From positions 52,038,001 through 52,102,000 of the forward strand of contig NC_091010.1 of assembly GCF_041146395.1 (NCBI RefSeq): DNA of 64,000 nt. The letters run 5' to 3'. Positions within the stretch are counted from its first letter, which is position 1. Each line of letters starts with the position of its first letter. This stretch comes from Eulemur rufifrons. Lineage: Eukaryota > Chordata > Mammalia > Primates > Lemuridae. A program made the position numbers and the translations under genes. Of this stretch, positions 23,826-34,860 are shown one piece after another. The notes below the pieces were generated by a model, which worked only from the letters and a program-made list of their open reading frames with translations, was not told the DNA's origin and made no database searches.

Positions 23826-25098
23826 TTAGATTATTAAGTATGAAATGTCCAATTTCCTTAAGTACTAAGTTTGACAGTTGATATCTCTGACATTTCACTT
23901 TGGCACTTGTTTTGCTTTTTTTTTTCCTATTGTAAAGGTACATCTTCGGTCTCTCAAATGCATGTTTTGGCTTTTGATTATCTTTCAAAGATTTTTTAAG
24001 AGTAATTTCTATGAAACCATGGATAAGTCAAAAATTCATGTTATTTTCAAATATGACTTCTGTTGTGGAGCCAATGCTGCACAGACAGCTTGAAATAGCA
24101 ACGAAATGTTTGGGAAGGATGTGCCTAATAAATGCACAGTATGTCGATGGTTTGAGAAGTTCTGTTCATTGTAATCTTTAAAATGAGCCGTGTGGGTGAC
24201 CTGAAACCAAGGTGAATAATGATGAGGTGAAAGCTGTAGTGGAAGTGAATCCATCTCAACCTATGAGTGCATTAGCAGCAAGGTTTGATGTTGCTATAAC
24301 AACAATATTGGACCATTTGAAACAAATCAGCAAGATAAAGAAGCTAGATAGATGGGTTCCGCATGAATTAAAGGAGTGTCAGAAGAGAAATCGTCTTGAA
24401 GCTTGCCTTTATTTGCTGTCACAACAAAAGGCGCACCATTTTTATACTCTATTGTTATATGTGATGAAAAATGGATTCTTTTTGACAATCACAAGCATTT
24501 GGCACAATGGTTGGATGAAGATGAAGTGCCAAAACATAGTCCAAAATCAAATATTCATCAAGAAAAGTTAATGGTGTCTGTTTGGTGGTCCAGCGCTGGT
24601 ATTGTCCATTACATCTTCATGAAACCTGGTCAATCAATTACAGCAGATGTCTACTGCAACCAGTTGGATGAATTGATAAGGATGCTTGCAATTAAGCAGC
24701 TGAGATTGGTCAATAGAGACAGGCCAATTCTCTTGCAAGACAAAGCTCAATCACATGTCACACAAACAAGCTACTCAAACTACAGAGGCTGGACTTGGAA
24801 ACTCTCTGTCATCCACCATATTTACCAGACCTTGCAGCAACTGACTACGACTTCTTCCAGACTTTAGACCACTTCTTCAAGGAAAAATATTCCATTCTCA
24901 ACAAGCTGTGGAAAATGCCTTTTGTGATTTCATCACCACTTGCTCTCCAGGCTTCTCTGAGGCTGGCATAAACAAGTTACCATTAAGATGGCAAGACTGT
25001 GTCCATAGCTTAGGCACATACTTTAATTGTACTTATTCTTGTTTGAGATACAATAATCTTTTGATTCAAAATTGGACATTTCACATTTAATGACCTAA
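23826..25098 (+). mobile_element. Mariner DNA transposon, near full length (Hsmar2-like)
   Basis: The terminal inverted repeats at 23826-23855 and 25069-25098 match at 26 of 30 positions, and each end abuts a TA (23824-23825 and 25099-25100), the Tc1/mariner target duplication. Length is 1,273 bases, typical of mariner. A degraded transposase gene fills the centre on the plus strand. The family call (Hsmar2-like, irritans lineage) is from recall of the coding sequence. It is immobile, with several stops and frameshifts. Confidence 0.95.
24019..25028 (+). pseudogene. Mariner transposase pseudogene
   Basis: This is a relic of a cut-and-paste transposase that binds the element's inverted repeats and catalyses DNA strand transfer. 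The start is an ATG at 24019 in the position expected for mariner. The N-terminal helix-turn-helix region is in frame 1 with a stop at 24091 (a CGA-to-TGA type change) and further stops near 24160-24190. Frame 2 carries the second DNA-binding helix region with WVPHEL. Frame 1 carries the catalytic core: CDEKWILFDN with the first Asp at 24463, VWWSSAG, and ILLQDKAQ with the second Asp at 24739. The third Asp of the TDY motif (24843) is in another frame. The second-to-third spacing is 104 bases, one short of the 105 expected for DD34D. No active product is possible. Confidence 0.95.
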
Positions 25099-27149
25099 TA
25101 AAACCAAAAATATAAGAAGGAGAAATATTAAAGAACAACCTTTTAAAATAAATAATCGAAGCATTCTCCCTTTGCTACAGACCACAGAAAGTAGCACCAT
25201 AGACTTGCACTGGTACAAGGATAGGTATTTGGAGAAAATTGCACTACAAACGTCATACTCCCTCACTTATATAGTCTAGAACAAGTGTCTTAAGAATTTT
25301 GGAAATTCATCATACTCTAAGCATTGGTATATTATCCTCTCTTTGGCAGAGGAAACTATGTATTAAAAGCCACTATGATCACTCAAATTGTATGCATTTG
25401 AAACATTTCTTGAATTGATGGATTTACCTCTGTTCATGCAAGTCTTCTAAATCTCTTCAAAACTTATTTCCTCAGTCCTCAACGTGAGTGAACTTAGTTG
25501 GCAGGTAAGGACATAGATTTAGTGTCTGAGGGAGATTTGTGAGAGTGAGTCTGCCTTCAAAGTCCATTAGAACCATGTCATCTATTAGAATTATTTTGAC
25601 TCTGTCAATATTGGATTACTTTATGTAGTATGAGAATCATGAATTTCATATTAACTATACAATGAGGGGTTTTGCTCAGAATAAAGAATCTGAAAACTGC
25701 TTTAAAGTCACACAAAGGAAGTTTGACTAAGTATATGGCACAGAGCTGTCAAACTAAAAATAACTTCTGAAAAAAAAGGAAAATAGTTGCTTTAAGAAAG
25801 TTTTATAGCAAATCACATGATTTCAAGCAAATCTCTCAAGATCCACTTTTCCTAGGGAAAGCATTAGCTGGATTAGTTTTCTAGTCAGAGCAATAGTTGG
25901 GAATTCACTTCATCAGCATGACTTTTTGAGTGATTAAAACAAGGTAGCTTATGGACACCATTTAAAAAAAGGGTCTGTTGATCCCTTGCTACTTTACGAG
26001 CCTCTACCAGAAAGGTATTGCCTATGCCCACCCATCCAGTCTTGATGCCATTGCAAGGCTGGTCTTTAGGCAGAGTTATATGGAAAGAGCAGATGCTATT
26101 TCATAAATATTCCTCTCCTAAAAAAATGCAGGAGTTTCTCTAGAGAAGTCCCTGTCACATATCATTCTCCTCAAGCTAAGTTCTAAAAATATTTGCTATC
26201 TGCAAAAAGGGACTAACTAGATTCAACCAACATTATAGCTCTAGTCACAAACACTCACTTGGTAAAAAGAGCCCAGTGAGTCTCATTTGGATTTAAACTT
26301 GAAATTCCTGTTCATCACTTGAAATTAAATAAGGCTTGATTGAGTTATACATTACAGTTTCATTTTTCATGCTTAGTGTGTGTGTTAATGAGCCATATCT
26401 CCTTACAACAGATCATCTGTATCCTTTGCCACACTTTTTCAAATGCAGGTGGATTTTAGAATCTGGTAAAGTCTAAATATCTACTGTGTACTACTAGAAA
26501 ATGCTATCTCAATTCTGCACTTTTATGACATCTATTGTTTCCCTCAAAAATCACACCAATTACTTCATTCAACATGCGAGAGTTATTAACTGGTATTCAT
26601 TAACTGTATACCTTGTACTCAAATCACTTGAACAATTTGTTCTCACAGGAAATTGTTTGGAACCTCTGCCCCAGAGATGAAGAGACCAGGTTTCTCTACT
26701 GAAAGTAAGGTCATTACAAGAATGTACAGCCTCTACAATCAGTATTGCTCCTTCACACACATTCTATACTGCCTGATAGAGTCAGCTGTGTTTCATACAT
26801 CATTGCAATCCATCTTATCTTAGGGACATTAGCTTTGACTTCTTTGAATCCTTTAAAGCCTGTACCATATTTGGCTTGAAAGGGTAAGTAACAACATCAA
26901 TTCTTCTAAGAGATGTCCGTTTAATGCTATTAGACCAGTAGCTATGTAGTTCATGGAGAACTACAAAAACTCCATTTTTAGTTAAGTCTTAAACATAAAG
27001 TGAGTCTTCTTTTGAAAGAGTCCAGAAAAAAACTTGCCCATTGGTAAGTACAGACATCACAGATAGGCCACAAGGCAGCATTACCCCAAGTTTTAGTCTA
27101 TCAGAACTGGTATAGATACCTAGATGCTGTGGATTCTCTTTGATTGAAA
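25099..27149. other. Unassigned 2-kb interval
   Basis: No gene and no confidently recognised repeat. Parts (25850-27040) are less AT-rich and could be old retroviral-like internal sequence, but no motif supports that. Confidence 0.4.
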
Positions 27150-27425
27150 GAAGATTGAAACAATATATATTATATGATCCTATGTATATAGAGTAAAAAA
27201 GTCAACTAATCTATGGTGCCAGAAATCAGGACAATGGTTACCTTTTGGAGGGGTCTGGAAGTTAATGATTGTGCAAGCCTGCTCCTAGAGAGCCAGTGGT
27301 GTCCGATCTCCTGATGTGCGTGATGATGACGTGGGTGTGTTCATTGCATGATAATTCACTGGGCCTTATAATTTTTGCACTTCTCTTTGTACAGACTGAC
27401 TTTCAATTAAAAATACACACAAATA
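27150..27425 (+). mobile_element. Old L1 (L1M) 3' end
   Basis: Clear L1M 3'-UTR order: 'aactaatctatggtgccaga', 'aatcaggacaatggttacc', 'tttggaggggtctggaag', 'gtgtgttcattgcatgataa', 'ttcactgggccttataattt', 'tgcacttctctttgta', then 'caattaaaaatacac'. Confidence 0.85.
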
Positions 27426-27439
27426 TCTATGCCTTCCTC

Positions 27440-27500
27440 CAACCAATTAAATCAGAATCTACTGGGGTGTAGCCCAAGCCTTGATACTTTTTCAAAGCTC
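27440..27500 (+). mobile_element. hAT MER5-type fragment
   Basis: 'caattaaatcagaatctact', 'ggggtgtagcccaagcc' and 'tgatactttttcaaagctc' match the second half of MER5-type elements. Confidence 0.55.
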
Positions 27501-28610
27501 AATGCTGAGCTTCGGCCACCTCCTCTCATTCTCTGCTCTGATTTGTGCCTGGGAGGCTCACAGCTAAGAACCGCATCATGTCAGCTCTCTCACCCTCTGC
27601 CTTCCCATTGTATTAGGTTAAACTTAGTAAGAGAAGGGAAGGGAGGTGAAAGTATTTGCCACCCACCCTCCCGCCCACTTTCTGACAGCCTGGCTGTGGT
27701 TCTAAGATGGCAATGTTTCCTCAGATCCCCACTGTCCCGGCAATGACTTTCACTGCCCTCCCATTGGCACTATTTCCTTTTCTTACCTGGAGTCCTAATG
27801 GCATCTAAAGATTCCAGCTCCTGGTTAAAAACCTGCATGTTATTTCTCAGGCCTGATCATAGGCAATTACAAATGCTTTACCTGACTGGCCTTGTGGAGG
27901 AAGATGCCCTCTCCACACCAGAATGGGAGCACAGCCTGTGCACTGCAGTCTCTACGAGGAGTTACAGCTGCTCTGGCCAGTCCTACTCTAACGAGTGTTT
28001 GCATTCCCAACCCTGGAGCCTTCGTTGGCAGGTTACTACCTGAGTCCTTGGGCAGAGGTCTTCTTCTGGTGCCTCTAATGAGACCTCCTTAAGCAGGGAG
28101 GATGCGAAAATTTGGAAGACATTTTTACACACTCTGACACAGTATGCAATATCATTCCACTTGAAGCCCTTCTTCCTCACCACTGCCTCCCCCCCACACA
28201 CACCTAATCAGGACCTATAAAATTGTCAGAGTCTTTTGTTTCGGGCCCCTTCTACAATGAGAAGACCCTCAAATCTGTGCTGATCCACTGACGCTTGACC
28301 GGTGCACTGTTCCATGGGCAAATGGAACAGGGAGAGTTGGTGCTTTCTGGTTTTAGACTCTTGCTTTTATAATTACAATAAGTGACTAAAGGCTTAACTT
28401 TCTCATTTTTGGTTTGTTGGTTTCATTGGCTGCTCTGACACCTGGCAGCTCAGTTCTCCCTTTCCCAGCTCAGCTGAGTTCCTGACAGCATTTTGCAGTC
28501 ATGTGAGATGCTTCACAGTCCTTCCATGGTACCCATGACCCGGCCGACACCTCTGTAAATAGTCACTTTATCATATTCTTGCCAGTTATTCCTAATGAGC
28601 ATGTCATGTG
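27501..28610 (+). mobile_element. Ancient GC-richer repeat, family uncertain
   Basis: This 1.1-kb block is GC-richer than its surroundings. Its right end ('gccgacacctctgtaaatag', 'tcactttatcatattcttgcc') resembles the end of an old mammalian repeat I have seen but cannot name. Four open frames of 66-105 codons lie here, overlap and have no domain; they reflect base composition rather than genes. Confidence 0.3.
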
Positions 28611-28703
28611 CTCCGAGAACATGAATGCTACACCACTTGAGTAACTCTAATGTGCAGGCAACGTTGGACAGCATTGATATAAAACCCATATGCCATTCAC
28701 CTT

Positions 28704-29129
28704 TGTATGCATTTCTTAAGGCTCCTGTAACAAAATATCACAAACTGGATAAGTTAAATAACCTAATTATATTGTCTCACGGTTCTGGAGTCCAGAATTC
28801 CAAAATTCAAGGTGTCAGCAGTGCCATGCTCCCTTTGAAAGTTCTAGCGAAGGATCTATGATCCAGGCTTCTCTTCTAGCTTCTGGTAGTTCCTCAGTTG
28901 TGGCAGCCTAACTCCAATCTTCACATGGCATTTACCTGTGTGTGTGTGTGTCCAGATTTTTTCTTTTTATGAGGATACCAGTCGTATTGGATTAGAGGCC
29001 CACCTTTCTCCAGAATGGCCTCATCTGAAGTAATTACATCTGCAATGACACTGTTTCCAAATAAGGTCACTTTCTGAGGTACAGGAAGTTAGGACTTCAT
29101 TTTAAGGGAACACATTTTAACTCATAACA
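28704..29129 (-). mobile_element. MLT1-type LTR (ERVL-MaLR), solo
   Basis: Antisense MLT1 order is clear: 'aaggctcctgtaacaaaatat', 'cacggttctggagtccag', 'caaggtgtcagcagtgcc', a TG-rich tract at 28937-28950, 'tatgaggataccagtcgta', 'ttggattagaggcccac', 'tgacactgtttccaaata', 'ttctgaggtacaggaagtta'. The flanking 5-mers acctt/acctc form a near-perfect target duplication. Confidence 0.93.
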
Positions 29130-29687
29130 ACCTCATAGGGGAAGGATTTCATCAAGAGCTCTGTTCCTTTTTTGTTGTTGCTGTTGCTATTTTATGTCTC
29201 TTTCTTTGAGAAATGACACTCCCACATTCTCAGTAGATATGGTTCAGTGGATGCTGACATCACTTTCTGGCTCCAGGTACAATAGGTGACCCAAAGATGG
29301 TTAATCAGAATACACCATCCAAGTAGCCACATTGATTGTTAGTTTAGGGATGGGCAAGTGACCGTTGAGCTTTGACAAAACTATCAAGATAAAGATCCAG
29401 GAGAAATAGGTAAGCCCTGAGCCACCTGGGCCCCTCATTAAATATAGACCTGCATTGTAAGAAAACAACCCTGAGGAAAACAGACAGAAGAGCTGGAGAG
29501 AAACAATGCCATGATGATATAATTTGAGGTCTAGTGCAGTGAGCTGTCACTTTTGACTTCCTAGACATAAGAGCCAATAAAAAGTTCTCTGGGTTTAAAC
29601 TAATTTGAGTTCCATTCGTGACACATGCAAACAATATAATCCTGATTGATACACCCAGTGTGACATAAATAGTTCTAGATCCTAGAA
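29130..29687. other. Unassigned sequence
   Basis: No recognisable repeat. A 118-codon minus-strand frame (29344-29700) has no domain and overlaps the MER5A start, so it is probably not coding. Confidence 0.45.
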
Positions 29688-29885
29688 CACTGCTTCTCAA
29701 ACTTCAGTGGACATCAGAATCACCTGGAAGGCCTGATAAAACACACATTGCTGGACCCCATCCTCAGCATTGCTGATTCAGTAAATTTTAGGTGCAGGTT
29801 GAGAATTTCATTTCTAGCAAGTTCACAGGAGATGCTGAAGTGGCTTGGCCTGCTGGTTTAGGAGCCACACTTTGAGAACGACCAT
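29688..29885 (+). mobile_element. MER5A (hAT-Charlie MITE)
   Basis: Near-complete MER5A: 'ctgcttctcaaacttcag', 'catcagaatcacctggaagg', 'tgctggaccccatcctcag', 'tgctgattcagtaaatttta', 'gagaatttcatttctagcaa', 'gttcacaggagatgctgaag', 'agccacactttgagaac'. It is non-coding; the flanking 8-mers have diverged. Confidence 0.95.
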
Positions 29886-29950
29886 TTTAGAGAGACCACT
29901 GAGGCGGCAGTTTGATGAGTGAAATTTCCCTGATCAACACCTAAATGCAT

Positions 29951-30255
29951 ATTTGGGAATGACACCAATCGGATATCAGACTGAGGTGGGGGGTTGGGGG
30001 AGGGGATGGGTGTATGCCTACATGATGAGTGCGTTGCGCACCGTCTGGGGAACGGTCGCGCTTGAAGGTGCTGACTCAGGGAGGGGGGCGTGGGAGGAGG
30101 GGATAGGTGTATATCTACATGATGAGTGCAATGCGCACTGTCTGGGGAATGGACACGCCTGGAGCTCTGACTCAGGGGGATAGGCAGTACGTGGGCAACA
30201 TATGTAACCTGAACTTTTGTACCCCCATAATAAGCTGAAATAAAAAATAAAAAAG
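29951..30255 (+). mobile_element. Lemur-type L1, 5'-truncated to the 3' UTR
   Basis: The insertion starts just downstream of where ORF2 stops in the related copy at 48.4 kb. It holds two tandem, diverged copies of an approximately 110-base G-rich module (each with 'ctacatgatgagtgc', 'gcgcac-gtctggggaa', 'gctctgactcaggg'-like words), then 'aacctgaacttttgtacccc', 'cataataagctgaaat' and an A-rich tail. No coding sequence. I found no clear target duplication. Confidence 0.9.
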
Positions 30256-30861
30256 AATTATATTACTTTTGTTGTTCTTACCAGTTTTAAAATTACAACA
30301 TATTCAGTGAAAATGCTATTTGGTCTCTGGCATCTTATAAGTGTTTCTCTTTTTTGATGATATCCAAAACAAACCTGGTCCCAAGCTCTAGGGCTTCATC
30401 TAATTTCCATGCAAATGACTAGATCTGTGGGCTGTTTTCTCAATATCAGAAACCATTTGCACACCTCTTTTAGAGTAGTACTTCATTGCTACTAGACTGA
30501 TGAAATTTTCCATGGCAGAACTCAAGCTGCAACAAATTCCTTGAGGGTAAAGAGATTTATTACTACCTAGCATCAACAACCACCAAAAAATGTAATCACA
30601 TGCTGCCTGTTCATGTACGACGGATCAATTTTGACACCAGGCACTCACCTATGACCTGCCTAATGTGAAATCCTTCCTGCAGCGATATTCATTTGGATGG
30701 CAACCTTCCTTGGACCTTAATAAGGTCAAAGTGTTCGGTCAGTCAGTGAATGCATGTCTGGATCTAAAGTATTCGGGCTGTCAGAGATGACAAAGGAGAG
30801 AATGTAAATGGTAAAAATTCCAAATTCTCATGGCCTCAGCACTCAGTGGCATGGTCTAAAG
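30256..30861. other. Unassigned sequence
   Basis: No gene or repeat recognised. Confidence 0.5.
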
Positions 30862-31194
30862 CAGTGATCTCCAACCTTTTTGGCATCAGGGACAAGTTCC
30901 ACAGAAGACAATTTTTCCACAGGGGGAGGGGGAAAGGTGGAACTCGGTGGTGGGGGAGAAGGCAGAGTTCAGGTGCTAATGGGGGCAATGGGGGCAATGG
31001 GGAGTGGGGAGCTGCTGTAAATACAGATGAAGCTTTGCCGGCTCACCTGCTGCTCACCTCCCACTGCACGGCCCAGTTCCTAAGTTTCTTGGAAGACAAT
31101 TTTTCCAGGGTAGGGATAAGGTGGGGAGGCAGAGTTCAGGCAGTGATGCGACCTGGGTCCTAAAAGGATGCAACCCAGGGGTTGGGGACCACAG
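30862..31194 (-). mobile_element. MER1-type hAT element, internally rearranged
   Basis: The left end 'cagtgatctccaaccttttt-ggc' and right end 'ggggttggggacc' are the hAT-Charlie MER1 termini. An exact 8-bp target duplication 'gtctaaag' flanks it (30854-30861 and 31195-31202), as hAT transposases produce. Internal words 'gctgctgtaaatacagatga' and 'agctttgccggctcacctg' are typical. A part of the element (ggaagacaatttttcc ... ggcagagttcagg) occurs twice, indicating an internal duplication. The 105-codon frame here is not a gene. Confidence 0.92.
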
Positions 31195-31204
31195 GTCTAA
31201 AGGG

Positions 31205-31345
31205 TCTAAGGTTTAGGGTCATAGTACTGGTCTAGGAATCTAGAGACCTGAGTTTCAGTCCTAGTTTTGGCAATACTGGTATGAATAACCTTGGAAAGTT
31301 ATTTGACATCTCTGAGCTTATCTGGAAAAACAATGGATTAAACTA
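31205..31345 (+). mobile_element. MIR SINE
   Basis: 'gagacctgagtttcagtcct', 'aataaccttggaaagttatt' and 'tgacatctctgagcttatct' follow MIR order. It abuts the MER1-type element. Confidence 0.75.
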
Positions 31346-31479
31346 TTTGAAATCTATATTTTATTTCAACTCCCTTTCTGTTGCCCATATATATTAATAG
31401 TTTTGATTCCAACTGGAGGTGACACTCTGACTTGGAATTTCATTAGATGAAAGAAAACAGGGTGAGAGAGTTTGAACCA

Positions 31480-31685
31480 AACCAGCTTTGGATTAAGACA
31501 CAACTGGCTATGAATCCTGGCTCTGCCATACCACAGCCCTAGACAGATTTACTGAAGCACTCTGAGTTACAAATTCCTCATCAGTAAAATTCAGGTAAAA
31601 ATACTTACCTTGAGGGTTCTTATGAGGATTAGAGATAATATATGCAAAGCACCATGCATCAGTGCTCAATCAAGGATGGGATAAA
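31480..31685 (+). mobile_element. MIR SINE
   Basis: Good MIR: 'tatgaatcctggctctgcca', 'attcctcatcagtaaaattc', 'aatacttaccttgagggttc', 'ttatgaggattagagataat', 'gcaaagcaccatgcatcag', 'tgctcaatcaagg'. Confidence 0.92.
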
Positions 31686-33109
31686 TCACTTGACGTTTAA
31701 AGAATTTCTGGAAGTAGAAGCTTCTGAATGTGAAACAGATTAAAGTAAGAAGTAAAAATGAAAGCCAGCAGCATCAGGACCCAGCCCAATAGAGTTCTGT
31801 CTCGGTTCCATTTCTTTGCTTCCAATGAAACATCTAATGTGCTGGGTTTTTGATCCCCACCGGCCTTCTAGCTTCTGCTTCTGTATTGCCCTGAATTACT
31901 CTTCCTCTTCAGCTGTGGCTTTACCTTGGCTTTATTTCTACTTCCCTATTATGACATCTGTCCATCCCCTGGATCTACTGTCTTCTCTCCAGCTCTGAAC
32001 TTCTTCAAGTGAGTATGACGATGCCTGCCTCCGGCTTATGACATGGTTGCTGTGTCCATGAATTCTGCATTCTGCCTTTGTTCTAGTATGTGTATACTGA
32101 AAAGAGTTTATACAACCAGTATATATAATGGAAAGGAACTAAAATGAAACATTATGCTTGCAATTTACTCATTCTTCGGGACCACTATGAATGTAAAAGA
32201 GCAAAAGCACTGCTACGACAGCAGCAAAAGATAATGGAAAGTATCAGAAAAAATCACAGCAAAACCGAAAGGAAGTTTTAAAGGCAAAGGTACTGGTACT
32301 AACACAGGACAGTATTTTGAGCAACTCTCCATTTCTAAATTTAATGGTGAGAGACAGAGACACAGATCTTGGGGGAAAAGATTATTGTCTATAATAAATA
32401 ACAAGAGACTGGCATTTCCACACTTTGGTAACCAAGATAAGGACAGATTCTGCAAAATAATTCTAAAGCTGGTAAGACTGTGAACATTTGAATATAGCAG
32501 TCGCTCTGGAATCACCAAAACTAATGTTGCATTCCTGATAGCTATAAACAAATTAAATTTATTCAGCAGGGCAGTCCAAGTGTCTGAGCCACTCCTAAAT
32601 CTGCCTGAAGGTACAAGAATGATCTTAATGATGTATGACAAGACTTGCATTACAAAATAATTTCAATTACTAGACCTGTTAAGAAGCCACTTTGCAGCTG
32701 TTAGAAAAATTTACAAATAGACTTTAAATACATCTAATGCAAAACAAGCTTTAACTTTCCTGTTACAATTCTAATTTCACTTTAACCTGTAGAAACCAAC
32801 TGGGGAATGAATCTAGGGATAAGGACAGGATGGTCCCAGGGAAATCAGGAAGAAATGAAGCAAAGAAATCCTTCTTCCAACTTAGAGGAAGCTTCATTCT
32901 CAGAGTGGCATCATGGATCCCAAAGAAGATACCTCATTACTTACATTATTTCAAATTGTCCCAAAATCCTATTTAAAAACCTCACTATGTGGGCAACTAG
33001 AAGATTGCTTTAAAGACCCCTCTAGATAATTCTCACCAGATTCTTCAGCTCTCTATGAACTGGCCCCATTTTGCCTGTGCAACCTTCGAAATCAATCTCT
33101 GTAGTAAGA
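31686..33109. other. Unassigned 1.4-kb interval
   Basis: No confident repeat; a short L2-like stretch may lie near 33040-33100. A 145-codon minus-strand frame (32213-32650) is among the longest in the window but contains no recognisable domain or gene structure, so I do not call it coding. Confidence 0.4.
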
Positions 33110-33215
33110 TACATGGGGCATCATAGTCATCACTGTGCCACCTACAGGCTAATTTGGACAAGTTACGTAACTGCACGATACCTCGATTTTCTGGACCATA
33201 AACTAGAAATAAGGT
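33110..33215 (+). mobile_element. MIR SINE fragment
   Basis: 'cactgtgccacctacaggc', 'ggacaagttacgtaactgca' and 'cctcgattttctgga' match MIR order, strongly diverged. Confidence 0.55.
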
Positions 33216-33404
33216 CTTCTAATGTATGTTTGTTTTTAGATTCCACAAAACCACATTCTTAAGATGATTAACTTGGTATATTATAATAAGAATAGCTCAT
33301 GTTATTAGGGAAACCTTCTGTTCCAAACACATTGTTTTCCAAAGACTTGGGGTTTTGCTATTTACCTCTCACCACACATAGTTTCTTGAATCCTCTCTGA
33401 CTAC

Positions 33405-33540
33405 ATTTAACCTACCTATTCCTTAAGATCTAATCCAGGTCTTCATTCCTCTATGAATCCTTCTGTGGACACCCCAAACCATGTTCATCTATCCCTTTTC
33501 TAAACCATTAAATTCAATGCTACCTCTTATTCTAACAGCT
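33405..33540 (+). mobile_element. L2 LINE fragment
   Basis: 'tattccttaagatctaatcc', 'aggtcttcattcctctatga' and 'atccttctgtggacacccc' follow L2 sense order. Confidence 0.5.
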
Positions 33541-33902
33541 ACATAAAGTCATTTCCCCACACAACTGTTCCACATATGCAATGCTGTCTTCCCAGGCAGC
33601 AAGGAAAATTGGAGATGGCAAGACCTGGTTTTTTAACTTCTTTGTGACTCACTTCAAGACCAATGCCATGACATTGGTAGTGTGCAAAGAAAATTCTCAA
33701 TAACATATACGTATTTAGTAGGTATTTTCTGATATTAGGTGCTCTTAAAAATATAGTGTGATGTGGCCATACTACTATAAAAATGGCCATAAACACAACT
33801 AGGAAATCAACACAAGTCAACATAAATTGTGGCATCAAAATGAGCAGGACAGTACATCTGTTTTCCTTGATTCCAATTTACAAAGCAAGGCAGAGAGGAT
33901 GA

Positions 33903-33903
<1 letters not shown>
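33541..33903. other. Unassigned sequence
   Basis: No recognisable repeat. The 99-codon minus-strand frame (33539-33838) has no motif. Confidence 0.45.

Positions 33904-33937
<34 letters not shown>
33904..33937 (+). repeat. Microsatellite (AC)17
   Basis: Uninterrupted dinucleotide tract, likely polymorphic. Confidence 0.98.
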
Positions 33938-34029
33938 AGGAAACAGGAAAATGAAACTTAATGTTGAATATCTCATGAGAAACACTTTTAACACCAAGAA
34001 AAATGACTCAAAATGGAAACATTTACTCT

Positions 34030-34860
34030 CATAACTAAAAAGGCCAGGAATGGGGCCAGCTGTATATCAGAACTCTATCATTTTCTGTCCTCTGGGCCTG
34101 TTCAGCTGCACTCTCACTCCCTTTGGTAGCCCAATACAGCACGGCAGATCTCAGCCTCCATTTGTTATAGAAACTGCAAGGGGGTATCAGCCTAGGTCCA
34201 GTTGCTCATTGCACAAAGATCTAATTATTGAGACAATGAGGACTGCAAAGGAAGAAAGGAAAATTTTAATAAGAAAGATGTTTGGGAGAATGGGGGAAGA
34301 TGCCTCAAATCTTTCTCTCATCTCTCAACTAATGGACATCATGGGCTCTGTAAAAAAGAGCCATGTGCCTTGGGGCAGGTCGAGTGGGAGGGTGACTTCT
34401 TGGCATCAGGAAGTCTGCCTTGGGGCCTTCAGAATCTTAACTCCTTTGTCTTGCAGAAAATCTACCATTTCATGGAAACAACTCAAAAGGTCAAGTAGTT
34501 AGTTAAAGTAGAGGGTTATAAAAAACATACAAGGGTCATTGAAATTTGTTTATGGAGACAGTTATACATCTGTCATGATAAATGAAGGAAAACCAGAAAA
34601 GAGTGTATTTCTCTGAGCAATCCCCCAAAAAGTTCATAGTATTGACTCTGATTATCTGCCTGTCACTGAACCAATTACTACAGCCAGGGGCATGAGATAC
34701 TCTGATTGACAAGGCTAAGAAACTCACTTGCTCCTGGTGCCCTGACTTAGCTGACTCCACAGAAAACCTGTAAGCTGAAAGGACAGAGGAGGTAGTTCCC
34801 CCAGGGGAAAGTTGGACCACTGTTATCAGAAAAAAAAAAAAAAAAAGTGAACATCTTCTG
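34030..34860. other. Unclassified segment with an A17 run
   Basis: The segment is less AT-rich, holds a 150-codon plus-strand frame (34050-34502) and ends near a pure A run (34831-34847). Words around 34210-34270 resemble antisense LTR sequence, but I can place neither ends nor family. The predicted peptide has no recognisable domain. Confidence 0.25.

Noticed and set aside
24403..24867. 154-codon plus-strand frame as a host gene
   Set aside because: It is the catalytic part of the mariner transposase pseudogene; upstream and downstream parts lie in other frames.
25850..27040. Internal region of an old endogenous retrovirus
   Set aside because: The composition is suggestive, but no gag, protease or polymerase motif could be read in any frame.
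27501..28092. Cluster of open frames (66-105 codons) as a small gene cluster
   Set aside because: They overlap in different frames within a GC-richer old repeat and lack domains.
29941..30322. 3' transduction for the L1 tail at 29951-30255, using a similar word near 30310
   Set aside because: The flanking words match only with an indel and there is no second poly(A) tract before the right-hand copy.
32213..32650. 145-codon minus-strand frame as a gene
   Set aside because: No recognisable domain, no splice or polyadenylation context, and a hydrophobic, low-information composition typical of chance frames in AT-rich DNA.
33904..33937. Direct repeats as a CRISPR array
   Set aside because: It is a plain (AC)n microsatellite; no spaced repeats of CRISPR type occur anywhere in this eukaryotic window.
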